In this document: positions 8,880-17,221 of the stretch, one piece after another
Layout of the letters: each line of letters starts with the position of its first letter
Numbering within the stretch: the stretch's first letter is position 1
DNA from: Polyangiaceae bacterium
GTDB taxonomy: Bacteria > Myxococcota_A > Polyangia > Polyangiales > Polyangiaceae
Direction: 5' to 3'
Length of the DNA: 64,000 nt
Assembly: GCA_025937835.1 (NCBI GenBank)
Contig: JAICQO010000015.1
Location: 33,508 to 97,507, forward strand
Notes under the pieces: generated by a model
Seen by the model: the letters and a program-made list of their open reading frames with translations, nothing else
What the model was told of the DNA's origin: nothing
The model's database searches: none
Made by a program: the position numbers and the translations under genes

Positions 8880-10255
8880 GGCGCCTTTCCGGCGCGTTGG
8901 ACGAGCCCGGTGTCGTAGTCCCCAGCCACGAATTCGGGATTTTTCAGCAGCTGGCGCAGCAGCGGCAGATTGGTGGCGCGCTCGCTCTTCGGTCCCACCA
9001 CACGCACCTCGGTGGCGTCGAGCGCCGCCGCGAGCCGCGCGATCGCCGACGCGCGCTCGGGACCCCAGGCTACGAGCTTCGCGATCAACGGATCGTAGTG
9101 GGACGTGATCTCGTAACCCTCGACGACGCCGCTCTCGACGCGCAGCTCGGGCGCGGCGTCCGGGAAGCGCAGCCGCTCGATGCGCCCGGGCTGGGGAATG
9201 AAGCCGCGCGCCGGATCTTCGGCGTAGAGCCGAGCCTCGATCGCCGCGCCCCGGCGCGGTGCGTGGAGCATCGCCTCCGAGAGCGGCTCGCCCGATGCGA
9301 TCCGCAGCTGCGCCTCGACCAGATCGAGCCCGGTCACCATTTCGGTCACGGGGTGCTCCACCTGGATCCTCGCGTTGACCTCGAGGAAGAAGGCATTTCC
9401 CGCAGAATCCACGATGAATTCGACCGTTCCGGCGCCCTCGTAGTCCGCGGCGCGCACGATCTCGACCGCCTGGGCCTCGAGCGCGCTGCGGCGCTCGCTC
9501 GCGCCGGCGAACAACGCGCACGGTGTCTCTTCAATGATCTTCTGGTGGCGGCGCTGCACGCTGCACTCGCGCTCGCCGAGCGCCACCACGTTGCCGCGCC
9601 GGTCGGCCAGGATCTGCACCTCGACGTGGCGCGGCCGGTCGAGGTAACGCTCGAGATAAACGCGGTCGTCACCGAAGGCCTGACGGGCGCGCTCCGAAGC
9701 ACTGGTCGCGGCGCGCGCGAGCTCGGACGCGTCCTTTGCGACCAACATGCCGATGCCGCCGCCACCGGCCGCGGCCTTGACGATCACGGGATATCCGACG
9801 CCCGCGGCGAGCTGCTCGAGCTCGGCCAGGTTCTTCGGGTCGATCGCGGCAGCGCTACCCGGTGGAGGATGGACTCCGGCGCTGCGAGCCATGGCCCGCG
9901 CGCCGATCTTGTCACCGAGCCGCTCGATCGCCTCGGGCAGAGGCCCGACGAAGGCCGCGCCTGCAGCTCGCACAGCGCGCGCAAACTCCGCGTTCTCGCT
10001 GAAGAATCCGTAGCCGGGGTGCACGGCGTCCGCGCCCGTTTGCGCGAGCGCGGCGAGCAACGCGGGCTGGTTCAGGTAGCTGTCGCGCACCGGAGGCGGG
10101 CCGAGCCGCACCGCTTCGTCGGCGAGCGCCACGTGCGGCGCTTTCTCGTCGGCGTCGGAGTACACGGCCACGGAGCGAACCCCGAGCGCGCGACAGGTAC
10201 GCGCGACCCGGCAGGCGATCTCGCCGCGGTTGGCGATCAGCACCTTCCGGAACAC
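8876..10255 (-). CDS. accC: Biotin carboxylase subunit of an acyl-CoA carboxylase (AccC-like)
   Basis: 459 residues from GTG 10255, whose G is also the last base of the rlmN stop (TAGTG). It starts MFRKVLIANRGEIACRV, exactly the family start. The ATP-grasp glycine loop is AAAGGGGIGM (about 161-170), the catalytic region EVNARIQVEHPVTE (292-305), and the biotin-carboxylase C-terminal domain follows. The enzyme carboxylates biotin on a carrier protein with ATP and bicarbonate, the first step of malonyl-CoA formation. No biotin carrier or carboxyltransferase gene is adjacent, so its partner is encoded elsewhere. It could therefore belong to acetyl-CoA carboxylase or to another acyl-CoA carboxylase. 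Confidence 0.93.
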   Translation of the reverse strand: MFRKVLIANRGEIACRVARTCRALGVRSVAVYSDADEKAPHVALADEAVRLGPPPVRDSYLNQPALLAALAQTGADAVHPGYGFFSENAEFARAVRAAGAAFVGPLPEAIERLGDKIGARAMARSAGVHPPPGSAAAIDPKNLAELEQLAAGVGYPVIVKAAAGGGGIGMLVAKDASELARAATSASERARQAFGDDRVYLERYLDRPRHVEVQILADRRGNVVALGERECSVQRRHQKIIEETPCALFAGASERRSALEAQAVEIVRAADYEGAGTVEFIVDSAGNAFFLEVNARIQVEHPVTEMVTGLDLVEAQLRIASGEPLSEAMLHAPRRGAAIEARLYAEDPARGFIPQPGRIERLRFPDAAPELRVESGVVEGYEITSHYDPLIAKLVAWGPERASAIARLAAALDATEVRVVGPKSERATNLPLLRQLLKNPEFVAGDYDTGLVQRAGKAP

Positions 10256-11418
10256 TACGCCGCCCCCGAGCCCCCGCGGCGCAGCGGGATCAGATCGCCG
10301 GCCATCGCCAGTTGGCCGCACGCCGCGTCGACGGCGTCACCGCGGCGCGTGCGCACGAAACAGCTGAACCCGGAGTCGCTCAAGATCCTCTGAAACTCGA
10401 CGACGCGCGCCTCGGGCGGCGTGCGAAACGGTGAGGCTTGGATCGGGTTCATCGGGATCAGGTTGACCTTGACGGGCAGCGGCCGGAGCAGCTTGCACAG
10501 CTCACGCGCGTGCTCGGGGCCGTCGTTCACGCCGTCGATCAGCGTGTACTCGATGGTCAGGCGCCGCCGCCGCGGGAGCGGGTACTCGCGCAGCGCCGCG
10601 AGTAGCTCCGCGATCGGGTAGCGGTCGTTCATCGGCATGATCCGGCTGCGGATCGCGTCGTTCGGCGCGTGGAGCGAGACGGCGAGGCCGATTTTTCCCT
10701 GGAAATCCTGACCCAAACGCTTGATGCCGGGCACGAGCCCGACGGTGCTGACGGTGATGCGGCGCGGGCTCAGGTTGAGACCGTCCGGGTGCATCAACAG
10801 CCGCAGCGCGCGCTCGGTCTGGTCGTAGTGGTGGAGCGGCTCGCCCATGCCCATGAACACCAGGTTCTTGAGCTCCTCGCGCGGCTCGAGGAACGTGCGC
10901 GACACCAGCACCTGCGCGACGATCTCGTGGGCTTCGAGCCCGCGACCGAGCCCGGCCTGGCCGCTCGCGCAGAACTTACAGCCCATCGCGCAGCCGAACT
11001 GCGTCGAGATGCACAGCGTGACCTTGGTCGCGCCCGCATCGGTGTCCGGCTCTTCCGTCTCGTCCTCGACCACGGCGGCGGCGTCGGCGTCCTCCGCGAG
11101 CGGCGTCATCGGGATCAACACGCACTCGATGCGCCCTCCCCCGCCGAGCCCGAGCACGAGCTTGCGCGTGCCGTCCGGGGAGCGCCGCACGTCGAGCACC
11201 TCGAGCGGCGTCTTCACGCCGAGCTCGGTGAGGCGTTCGCGCAGCCCGAGCGACAGGTCGGACATCGACTGCGGCTCGAACACGCCGCGCTGGTGGATCC
11301 AGCGAAAGGCCTGGCGAGCGCGGTACTTCGGCTCGCCGAGCTCGGCCAGCGTCGTCTCCCACTCGCCCGGTAGTCGGCCGAGCAACGGGGGCAGCTTGCG
11401 GCTCGCGGCTTCGCTCAC
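10255..11418 (-). CDS. rlmN: Dual-specificity 23S rRNA/tRNA adenine-C2 methyltransferase RlmN
   Basis: 387 residues from GTG 11418, overlapping the mazG stop by four bases. The radical-SAM cluster motif is C143-x3-C147-x2-C150 (CAMGCKFC). The conserved GMGEP follows (LVFMGMGEPLHHY), and the region FSCFVRTRRGDAVDAACGQL holds the C-terminal methyl-accepting cysteine. RlmN methylates A2503 of 23S rRNA and A37 of some tRNAs. Odd feature: about 22 extra, very acidic residues (roughly 107-131, many E and D) lie just before the strand that leads into the iron-sulphur motif, where E. coli RlmN has a tight turn. This is likely a surface loop. Confidence 0.95.
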   Translation of the reverse strand: MSEAASRKLPPLLGRLPGEWETTLAELGEPKYRARQAFRWIHQRGVFEPQSMSDLSLGLRERLTELGVKTPLEVLDVRRSPDGTRKLVLGLGGGGRIECVLIPMTPLAEDADAAAVVEDETEEPDTDAGATKVTLCISTQFGCAMGCKFCASGQAGLGRGLEAHEIVAQVLVSRTFLEPREELKNLVFMGMGEPLHHYDQTERALRLLMHPDGLNLSPRRITVSTVGLVPGIKRLGQDFQGKIGLAVSLHAPNDAIRSRIMPMNDRYPIAELLAALREYPLPRRRRLTIEYTLIDGVNDGPEHARELCKLLRPLPVKVNLIPMNPIQASPFRTPPEARVVEFQRILSDSGFSCFVRTRRGDAVDAACGQLAMAGDLIPLRRGGSGAA

Positions 11419-12260
11419 GGCTCGTTCCGTTTGGCCTCTTCCCAGTAGCCGTCCATCACCTCGAGCGCGATGCCGATACCGGGTTTGCCGTCGCTGCCGC
11501 GCGGCCAACCGCCTCGCTCTTGCTTGACTCGAGCCTCGACGTGGCCGAAGCGACGCGAAAAACGATCGCACGTGCCCTTCAACGCCTCTTCGGCGTCGAT
11601 GCCGTGGTGCCGCGAGAGGTTCACGAGCGCGAACAGCACGTCACCGAGCTCCGACTGGATGCGCTGCTTGTCGCCCTCGGAGATCGCGGCGTCGAGCTCG
11701 CCGAGCTCTTCACTCACCTTCTCCCGCGAGCCGCGCCCGTCGGGCCAATCGAAGCCCACGCGCGCCACCTTCTCGCTCATGCGCTGCGCTCGGTACAGGG
11801 CTGGCAGCGAGCGCGGCACGCCGTCGAGCACGCCACGGTTGGCCTTCTCGTTGGCCTTGATGCGCTCCCAGTTTTCGAGCACGTGCTCCGTGCCGGTCAC
11901 GGTCTCGTCGGCGAACACGTGCGGGTGCCGGCGCACCAGCTTTTCGACGATCGCGCGCACCACGTCGTCGGGGCCGAAGCTGCTCTCGGCGTTGCCGAGC
12001 TCGGCCAAAAACACCACCTGCAGCGCCAGATCGCCGAGCTCCTCCCGCAGGTGCTCGCGATCGCCGCTGTCGATGGCGTCGATCACCTCGCACGCCTCCT
12101 CGAGCACGTACTTGCGGAGGCTCGCCATGCTCTGCTCGCGGTCCCACGGGCAGCCGTCGGGCGCGAGCAGCCGGCGCATCAGCGCCACGAGCGATGGAAA
12201 GGTTTGCCCGTTCTGCTCGGCGAGCGGCACGGGCGCTGGAATCTCGAAAGGTCGTCCCAT
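11415..12260 (-). CDS. mazG: Nucleoside triphosphate pyrophosphohydrolase MazG
   Basis: 281 residues from ATG 12260, typical of the full-length two-domain form. Both halves carry the all-alpha NTP-pyrophosphatase signature: first YVLEEACEVIDAI with LREELGDLALQVVF, then KVSEELGELDAAI with QSELGDVLFALVNL. MazG hydrolyses (d)NTPs to monophosphates and pyrophosphate, cleaning aberrant nucleotides and affecting ppGpp levels in E. coli. First gene of a minus-strand operon with rlmN, the biotin carboxylase and the phosphohexomutase, each junction overlapping by 1-4 bases. Confidence 0.95.
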   Translation of the reverse strand: MGRPFEIPAPVPLAEQNGQTFPSLVALMRRLLAPDGCPWDREQSMASLRKYVLEEACEVIDAIDSGDREHLREELGDLALQVVFLAELGNAESSFGPDDVVRAIVEKLVRRHPHVFADETVTGTEHVLENWERIKANEKANRGVLDGVPRSLPALYRAQRMSEKVARVGFDWPDGRGSREKVSEELGELDAAISEGDKQRIQSELGDVLFALVNLSRHHGIDAEEALKGTCDRFSRRFGHVEARVKQERGGWPRGSDGKPGIGIALEVMDGYWEEAKRNEP

Positions 12261-12329
12261 CGATGGCGGGCGTCGTTTAGCATACGCCGGGCCGGGCGGC
12301 CGAGGTCGCCCGCGATAGCCGCAAAATCC

Positions 12330-13496
12330 TCAATCCGGCTCTTCCACCGAGAGCGCGTACTGGCCGCCGTTCACCCAGCTCGACTCGACGAAGACGAACA
12401 CGGTCTGGCCGGCCTCGAGCTCGTCGTCGAGCTCGAGCGGCACGCCTTCTCCAGCGTCCCTCTGGTGCACGCAGCCGAGCTCCGAGTCTCCGGCCCGACC
12501 GAAGTTGCAAATTTTGCGAACGGACAAGCTGAGCGCCGCCTGATAGTCGGTCTCTTCGGCGCGGAAGCGGTGGGTGCCGCTGCGAGCGGCCACGAACGTG
12601 TGTCCCTGGTCGTTGCCGAGCCGACCGCGAGTGAACGTGCAGCTCGAGTCGGTGCTGTCGGGTGAGTCGCTATTGTCGGCTTCGACCGAGCCCTCGAGCA
12701 GCGGTAGGTCGAGCGGACACGTCGGTTCGGGGATCTGACAGGTCGGCGCAACCAGCCCGGCGCCGTTCACGACGTCGCACAAAGCGCCGTCACCGCAGCG
12801 ATCGAGGACCTCGAAGGGATCGCAGAGCGCACCGTTCTCCCGCGGCTCCGGCGCAGGTTCCTCGAGCTCTGCTTCGACGGGCTCGCTGTCTTTCAGCTCT
12901 CTGTCGCGCAGCGTGACCCGCACGCGCTCGGGCCGACCCTCGAGCGACTCGTCGAGCACGCTGATGAACCCGGAAAACCCATCGCCGACCTGTTCGACTC
13001 TGCCCGCGGAGCCCTGGGGAAAGAACCGGTTCGGCCGCGCGAACCACTCGCCCCAGCCCGCGACCTGGCCGAGCTCGACGCCCGCTGCGTCGAGAAAGTC
13101 GACGTATAGCAACTGCACGGGCAACGCTCCGAGGCGCCCCTGGAACTTCACCCCGATCGCGCCCTGCTCGCCGATGAAGGCGACCACGGAATCGATCACC
13201 GCTACATCCGTGGGCTGCGGCGTGGATACAGCGCCGCCCGTGGAGCCGCCGCTAGCTCCGCCGCTCACGCCGCCGCTGTTGGCGCCAGCGCCAGCGCTGC
13301 TGCCACCCGTTCCGCCGGTGACGGCTCCGCCCGTGGTCGTCCCCCCCGTCGCGTTTCCGCTGCTTCCGGCCGTCGCGCCTCCGGTTGCGCTCGGCGCACC
13401 GCCAGAGGTCGCGCCCTTCTCCGGGTCGGACGAAGAACACGCGGCGAGAAACGACGCGAACAACAGCCCACACATCCCGAATTGCACAGCCACCAC
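12330..13496 (-). CDS. Myxobacterial-type surface lipoprotein with Gly/Ser/Thr linker
   Basis: 388 residues from GTG 13496; an ATG at 13475 is also in frame but would leave a very short signal. The N-terminus ends in lipobox FLAAC, followed by SSSDPEKG. Residues about 28-92 are a low-complexity Gly/Thr/Ser/Ala linker of the GGTTTGG/GTGGSS kind, common in myxobacterial lipoproteins. After it come a folded domain and an acidic Cys-containing domain (CDPFEVLDRCGDGALCD...CPLDLP), ending in a beta-rich segment like a bacterial pre-peptidase C-terminal domain (GTHRFRA...GQTVFVFVESS...GGQYALSVEE). Exported, lipid-anchored; function unknown. Confidence 0.75.
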   Translation of the reverse strand: MVAVQFGMCGLLFASFLAACSSSDPEKGATSGGAPSATGGATAGSSGNATGGTTTGGAVTGGTGGSSAGAGANSGGVSGGASGGSTGGAVSTPQPTDVAVIDSVVAFIGEQGAIGVKFQGRLGALPVQLLYVDFLDAAGVELGQVAGWGEWFARPNRFFPQGSAGRVEQVGDGFSGFISVLDESLEGRPERVRVTLRDRELKDSEPVEAELEEPAPEPRENGALCDPFEVLDRCGDGALCDVVNGAGLVAPTCQIPEPTCPLDLPLLEGSVEADNSDSPDSTDSSCTFTRGRLGNDQGHTFVAARSGTHRFRAEETDYQAALSLSVRKICNFGRAGDSELGCVHQRDAGEGVPLELDDELEAGQTVFVFVESSWVNGGQYALSVEEPD

Positions 13497-13538
13497 CCGA
13501 ACAGGTTAAGGGCGGGCCGGCCCGAGGTCAAATCGCTG

Positions 13539-14903
13539 CTAGGGAGGCGGCGGCTCGGTTCCCAGCGTGCTGAAGCATCCGGGAAGCGGAAGCTCCGACG
13601 CCGGAGCCTTCTGGCAGCTCGCTTCGTCGAAGTACCAGCGCCCCGCTTCGAAGCCGACCGAGTGGGCATCGACGGACTCGAGCTTCACGTTTTGATCGCA
13701 CGCCCATTGCTTCGCGTCCGTGGGCTTGGACGACGCCTCCAGCACGGGGCCGAACAGGCGGATTTCTTCCGCGCCCTGCCAGTAGTGCACGGAGAGTGCG
13801 CTCGCATCGGACCCCGCGACGCGCTCGAGCGTGCCCATCGGTGCCCCAGGCGACAGCGGCTTGAAGCGCCACCCTTCACAGACTCCGGCTGCGCGCTTGA
13901 AGTAGAGGGTCGCGCGCTCGCGGGCGCGCGCCGCGAGCGTCTCGCCCGGCAACGCACCGCAGAAGAAGTTGAGCAGCCGTTCGTTGGCGAGCACGTCGTT
14001 GAACTCGACGGCGTCTTCGCGAAATTCTCCGGCAAACTCACGATCGAAGCGCTCGAGCTGCTGGACGAGCTTGCCCACGGAGCGAAGCGGCATGCTCGCG
14101 CCACAGCGCTCGTCCCGCAAGAACCCGGCGGGCACGAGGCCCAGAGCCGACGCGCCCGCGCGTTGCTCGGCCGCGATCAGTGGCTCGAGGCCGCGGGTGT
14201 CGAGCTCGGCGCAGGCACAACGCGGCGCAGCCTCGGACAGCGCGGCGCGCAACGCAGGCCAGCGCTGCCGGGCGCCGAGCCCCGACGCCGACGCGACCGC
14301 GCGCTCGAATTCGGGGCACCCCGTGAGCTTCGCGTAGCCCTCCTCGGCGATCGCGCGGCGCGCCTCGGGCTCACGCTCGGACAGCAGACGCATCGCATAA
14401 TCGCTCTCGGCGGGAGCCACACCCTTTGCGTCTCGGGGCGCCACCACGGTGCCGACCAGCAACCTGAGCTCGACGGCATCAGGAACCACGCGCAGGTACT
14501 CGCGCAGCGTGCGGATCTCGGTATCGCGCGCCGCCGCCACGTACAACGCCGGCTTCGGGCCCGTGATCGGGTGAGCCGAGAGCCAGGCGCCGAGCGCCGC
14601 GCCGCGTGCCGCGGCGGTTTCGCCGCTCAGCACCTCACCCTCGATCGACGCGGCGGCGCCCGACAGCTCGAGCACGGGCGCGGTCCCCGGCACCGCACCC
14701 AGGCTCGACTCGGGCAGGTCGATGTGGCTCGGAGCGCTCACCGAGCGCTCGGGCAAGCGCGCGAGAAACTCGACGAATGCCTGCTTCCGCTCTTCACACA
14801 CGGGGCCGGGCTCGCCGGAAATTCGCGGAGCGCGCTCGGGAGCGCGGCACGCGAACGCCATCCCCACGGCTGCGCCGATTAGCACGGTGGAACGAAGCTT
14901 CAT
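13539..14903 (-). CDS. Hypothetical exported protein, possible lipoprotein
   Basis: 454 residues from ATG 14903. MKLRSTVLIGAAVGMAFACR is an export signal; AFAC is a tolerable but not classical lipobox. A segment around residues 105-150 (LSAHPITGPKPALYVAAARD... LREYLRVVPDAVELRLLVGT) looks faintly like the periplasmic end of ExbD-type proteins, but the transmembrane part of ExbD is absent. I do not call it one. Many cysteines (CAC, CGAS, FFCG, CEGW) suggest disulphides in the periplasm. Monocistronic, divergent from the crotonase gene. Function unknown. Confidence 0.65.
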   Translation of the reverse strand: MKLRSTVLIGAAVGMAFACRAPERAPRISGEPGPVCEERKQAFVEFLARLPERSVSAPSHIDLPESSLGAVPGTAPVLELSGAAASIEGEVLSGETAAARGAALGAWLSAHPITGPKPALYVAAARDTEIRTLREYLRVVPDAVELRLLVGTVVAPRDAKGVAPAESDYAMRLLSEREPEARRAIAEEGYAKLTGCPEFERAVASASGLGARQRWPALRAALSEAAPRCACAELDTRGLEPLIAAEQRAGASALGLVPAGFLRDERCGASMPLRSVGKLVQQLERFDREFAGEFREDAVEFNDVLANERLLNFFCGALPGETLAARARERATLYFKRAAGVCEGWRFKPLSPGAPMGTLERVAGSDASALSVHYWQGAEEIRLFGPVLEASSKPTDAKQWACDQNVKLESVDAHSVGFEAGRWYFDEASCQKAPASELPLPGCFSTLGTEPPPP

Positions 14904-14979
14904 CGCGGGGGGACTTTATCCCACAACCCAAGCCTGCTCGAGGGCTCTCGCTTTCGGGACCCCGTGGTATCGTCGCCGC

Positions 14980-15765
14980 ATGAGCGAGGCCGTGTTGCTC
15001 GTGTCCGACGAGGGCAGCGTGCGGGTGCTGTGTTTGAACCGCCCTGCGAGCAAAAATTCGCTCGACCAGGAGCTGGTTCTGACGCTGGGCGACGCGCTCG
15101 AGGCCATCGAAGCCGAGCCGGCTATTCGGGCCGTCGTGTTGACTGGCGCGGGCGGAGCCTTTTGCTCGGGCATCGATCTGCGCAGCGCGCGCGAAGACCT
15201 CGGGTCACCCGAGCGGCTCGCGGAGCGGTTGGAGGCGTTCCACCGGCTGATCCGCGTGCTCGCGCGCATGCCTCAGCCGGTGATCGCTGCAGTCGACGGC
15301 CCCGCCGTCGGCTTCGGAGCAGATCTGGCTTTCGCCAGCGATCTGCGGCTCGCCTCGAGCCGGGCCTATTTCGAGGAGAAGTTCGTGGCGCTCGGGCTGA
15401 TGCCCGACGGCGGCGGCACCTTCCACCTGCCCCGGCTGATCGGCGTCGGGCGCGCGCTCGAGATGTTGTTGCTCGGCGAGCGGCTCGACGCGGATTCGGC
15501 GCTGGAGCTCGGCGTCGTCAATCGCGTCGTCGAGCCCGGAGCGTTGCTGGAAACGGCGCGAGCCCTCGCGCGGAAGCTGGCCGACGGCCCGCCCCTCGCC
15601 CTCGCTCGCATCAAGCGCGCGGTGCGCGAAGGCCTCGATGGTTCGCTCGATCAGGCGCTCGAGCGCGAGCGCCTCGGTCAACTCGCGCTGCTCGCCACGG
15701 AAGATCTGCGCGAGGGCGTCACGGCGTTTTTCGAGAAGCGCGCCCCGCGCTTTCGCGGGGTGTGA
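14980..15765 (+). CDS. Crotonase-superfamily enzyme, PaaG-type (isomerase-like)
   Basis: 261 residues from ATG 14980; upstream in-frame codons run into the promoter and neighbour. The oxyanion-hole segments are GGAFCSGIDLRS (58-69) and VDGPAVGFGADLAFASD (106-121). The two glutamates of true enoyl-CoA hydratases are missing: the first position is Ala114 and the second Phe135. Instead FEEKFVALGLMPDGGGT carries Asp143 in PDGGG, as in PaaG and related isomerases. It is therefore more likely a delta3-delta2-enoyl-CoA isomerase or a ring-epoxide isomerase-like enzyme than a hydratase. The C-terminus EGVTAFFEKRAPRFRG is typical of the family. It stands alone, so the pathway is open. Confidence 0.85.
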   Translation: MSEAVLLVSDEGSVRVLCLNRPASKNSLDQELVLTLGDALEAIEAEPAIRAVVLTGAGGAFCSGIDLRSAREDLGSPERLAERLEAFHRLIRVLARMPQPVIAAVDGPAVGFGADLAFASDLRLASSRAYFEEKFVALGLMPDGGGTFHLPRLIGVGRALEMLLLGERLDADSALELGVVNRVVEPGALLETARALARKLADGPPLALARIKRAVREGLDGSLDQALERERLGQLALLATEDLREGVTAFFEKRAPRFRGV

Positions 15766-15832
15766 GGGGCTATCGGCTATCAGCTTGGAAGGTATTTTCC
15801 GGCTGACGTTCCCGGCTGACGGCTGACGGCCC

Positions 15833-16558
15833 TCAGCGGCCGCTGTTCGCCGCCTTGCCCACGCGTTCCACGTGGGGGCTCTCGGGGTGTTCGTTCAGGA
15901 ACTCGCGCGCGAGGGAAGCTGCCTTCTGGCGCTCGCCGAGGCGCGCCAGGGTTTCGACGCGCAGCACGTCGGCCTCTTGCCGGAACGAGCCGCTCGGAAA
16001 GCGCCGCGCGTGCCGCTCGAGCAGGACGCGAGCGCGGGCCGGCGCGCCGCTCTTCAGCGCAGCGCGCGCTTCATCCAGCAGCTGGAGCTCTTGGCGGAGC
16101 TCGTCACCGGTGCTCGCCTTGGCACCCGGGCTCGCCTTCTTCGCGACCAGCGGCGCCTTCTCCGACGACTCCGTCAGCGGCGCTTCGGCGGGGGCGGGTT
16201 CAGCTTCGGCGGCGGGTGCAGCTTCGACGGCGGGAGCGGCTTCCGGCGGTGCCTGGACGGGGGCCGCGACGACGCTGGCCGCCGGCTCGGCTGGCGCGGG
16301 TGGAACTTGCGCCGGGCTCTGCAGAGCGACCAAGCCGGCCAGCACCGCGCCCACGCCGAGCACGGCCACCGCGACGTAGCCCGCGACACCGGAGCTGCCG
16401 GCCGCGCTCGCCATCACGCTGGTCTTGGCGCCCAAACCGAGGCCGGCCTGCATGCCCTGCACGAGCTCGAGCGGCGGCTTCTCGTGAGCCGCTGCGTCGA
16501 GCAAATAGCGCTCGACGGGCGACGCGCCGGAGTCGAGCAAGCGTTGCGGATCGTTCAC
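15833..16558 (-). CDS. Membrane protein with periplasmic TPR-like domain, sigma-factor partner
   Basis: 241 residues from GTG 16558, overlapping the ECF sigma gene by four bases. A short cytoplasmic part (about residues 1-55) is followed by one transmembrane helix (VAGYVAVAVLGVGAVLAGLVAL), an Ala/Pro/Glu-rich linker (about 82-130) and a helical TPR/YbgF-like domain (ELRQELQLLDEARAALKSG... HARRFPSGSF... AREFLNEHPESPH). The position and topology are those of an anti-sigma factor, yet the zinc HxxxCxxC motif is absent. The same layout, with the zinc motif, occurs in the gene at 55762-56787. Probable membrane-bound regulator of the sigma factor (inference). Confidence 0.7.
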   Translation of the reverse strand: MNDPQRLLDSGASPVERYLLDAAAHEKPPLELVQGMQAGLGLGAKTSVMASAAGSSGVAGYVAVAVLGVGAVLAGLVALQSPAQVPPAPAEPAASVVAAPVQAPPEAAPAVEAAPAAEAEPAPAEAPLTESSEKAPLVAKKASPGAKASTGDELRQELQLLDEARAALKSGAPARARVLLERHARRFPSGSFRQEADVLRVETLARLGERQKAASLAREFLNEHPESPHVERVGKAANSGR

Positions 16559-17178
16559 GGCAGCCTCCGCTCGGGTGCGCGAGACCGCGCGACGCGCTCG
16601 AGCCGCTCGGTCTCTGCACGGAATGCCTCACGCGCGCGACGCAATCGCGAGGCCGTCGTGCCCTTCGGAATGTCGAGCAACATGGCGATCTCTGCAGTGG
16701 ACAAACCTTCGAGCTCGAACAACACGAACACGGTCAGGAGGTCCGAGTCCAGTCGAGCGAGGACGCGGTCCATCAGCTCGACGGCGCGGCGCTGATCGGT
16801 GAGCTCTTCTGCGAGGCGCGCGCCGGAAGCGCGAAGATCCATGTCTTCGTCCAGGTCCATCCGCCGGTTGCGGCGAATCAGGGTCTGGGAGACGCGCAGA
16901 GCGGTGCCGATCAGGAATGCTCGCTCGCTGCCGAGCCGGATATCCGTCATGCGTTCCGCAGCGATCAGGAATACTTGTTGAGTCGCATCCGCCGCCGCCT
17001 CGGCCGGTAGACCCACACGCCGGAAAGTGCGCCAGACGAGCTCGTGGTGTGCGCGGAACATTTGTTCGAGTCGCGCGCGCACCTCGGGTTCGGTCATCTC
17101 GCTCGGCGTGGGCGACGGTGTCGGGGCCGAACGCCGATCCCCGGCCTCCTCCACTCCGAGGAGCGTCGCGCTGGCCAT
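16555..17178 (-). CDS. ECF-type RNA polymerase sigma factor
   Basis: 207 residues from ATG 17178; an internal ATG at 17097 would give 180 residues and still include all conserved regions, so the start is unsettled. Region 2 is visible in RARLEQMFRAHHELVWRTFRRVG...ATQQVFLIA, and region 4 in DLLTVFVLFELEGLSTAEIAMLLDIPKGTTASRLRRARE, a helix-turn-helix that reads the -35 element. Between them is a short linker, with no region 3, which makes it group 4 (extracytoplasmic function). Operon with the secreted protein upstream and the membrane partner downstream. The stimulus is unknown. Confidence 0.9.
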   Translation of the reverse strand: MASATLLGVEEAGDRRSAPTPSPTPSEMTEPEVRARLEQMFRAHHELVWRTFRRVGLPAEAAADATQQVFLIAAERMTDIRLGSERAFLIGTALRVSQTLIRRNRRMDLDEDMDLRASGARLAEELTDQRRAVELMDRVLARLDSDLLTVFVLFELEGLSTAEIAMLLDIPKGTTASRLRRAREAFRAETERLERVARSRAPERRLP

Positions 17179-17221
17179 CCAAGTCACGGTAACACTTGAA
17201 TGCGCGAGGCGCCCCGGCAGA

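Noticed and set aside
8897..10393. A 498-codon plus-strand frame
   Set aside because: Opposite the biotin carboxylase with intact ATP-grasp motifs; His/Arg/Leu-rich shadow.
13200..13420. Tandem repeat or CRISPR-like array
   Set aside because: The repetition is the Gly/Thr/Ser linker coding sequence of a lipoprotein, with no fixed repeat unit or spacers.
13482..14882. A 466-codon plus-strand frame
   Set aside because: Lies opposite the exported 454-residue protein, which has a proper signal peptide; the plus frame does not.
13539..14903. ExbD-like biopolymer transport protein
   Set aside because: Only a short stretch resembles the ExbD periplasmic end; the transmembrane helix with its Asp is absent.
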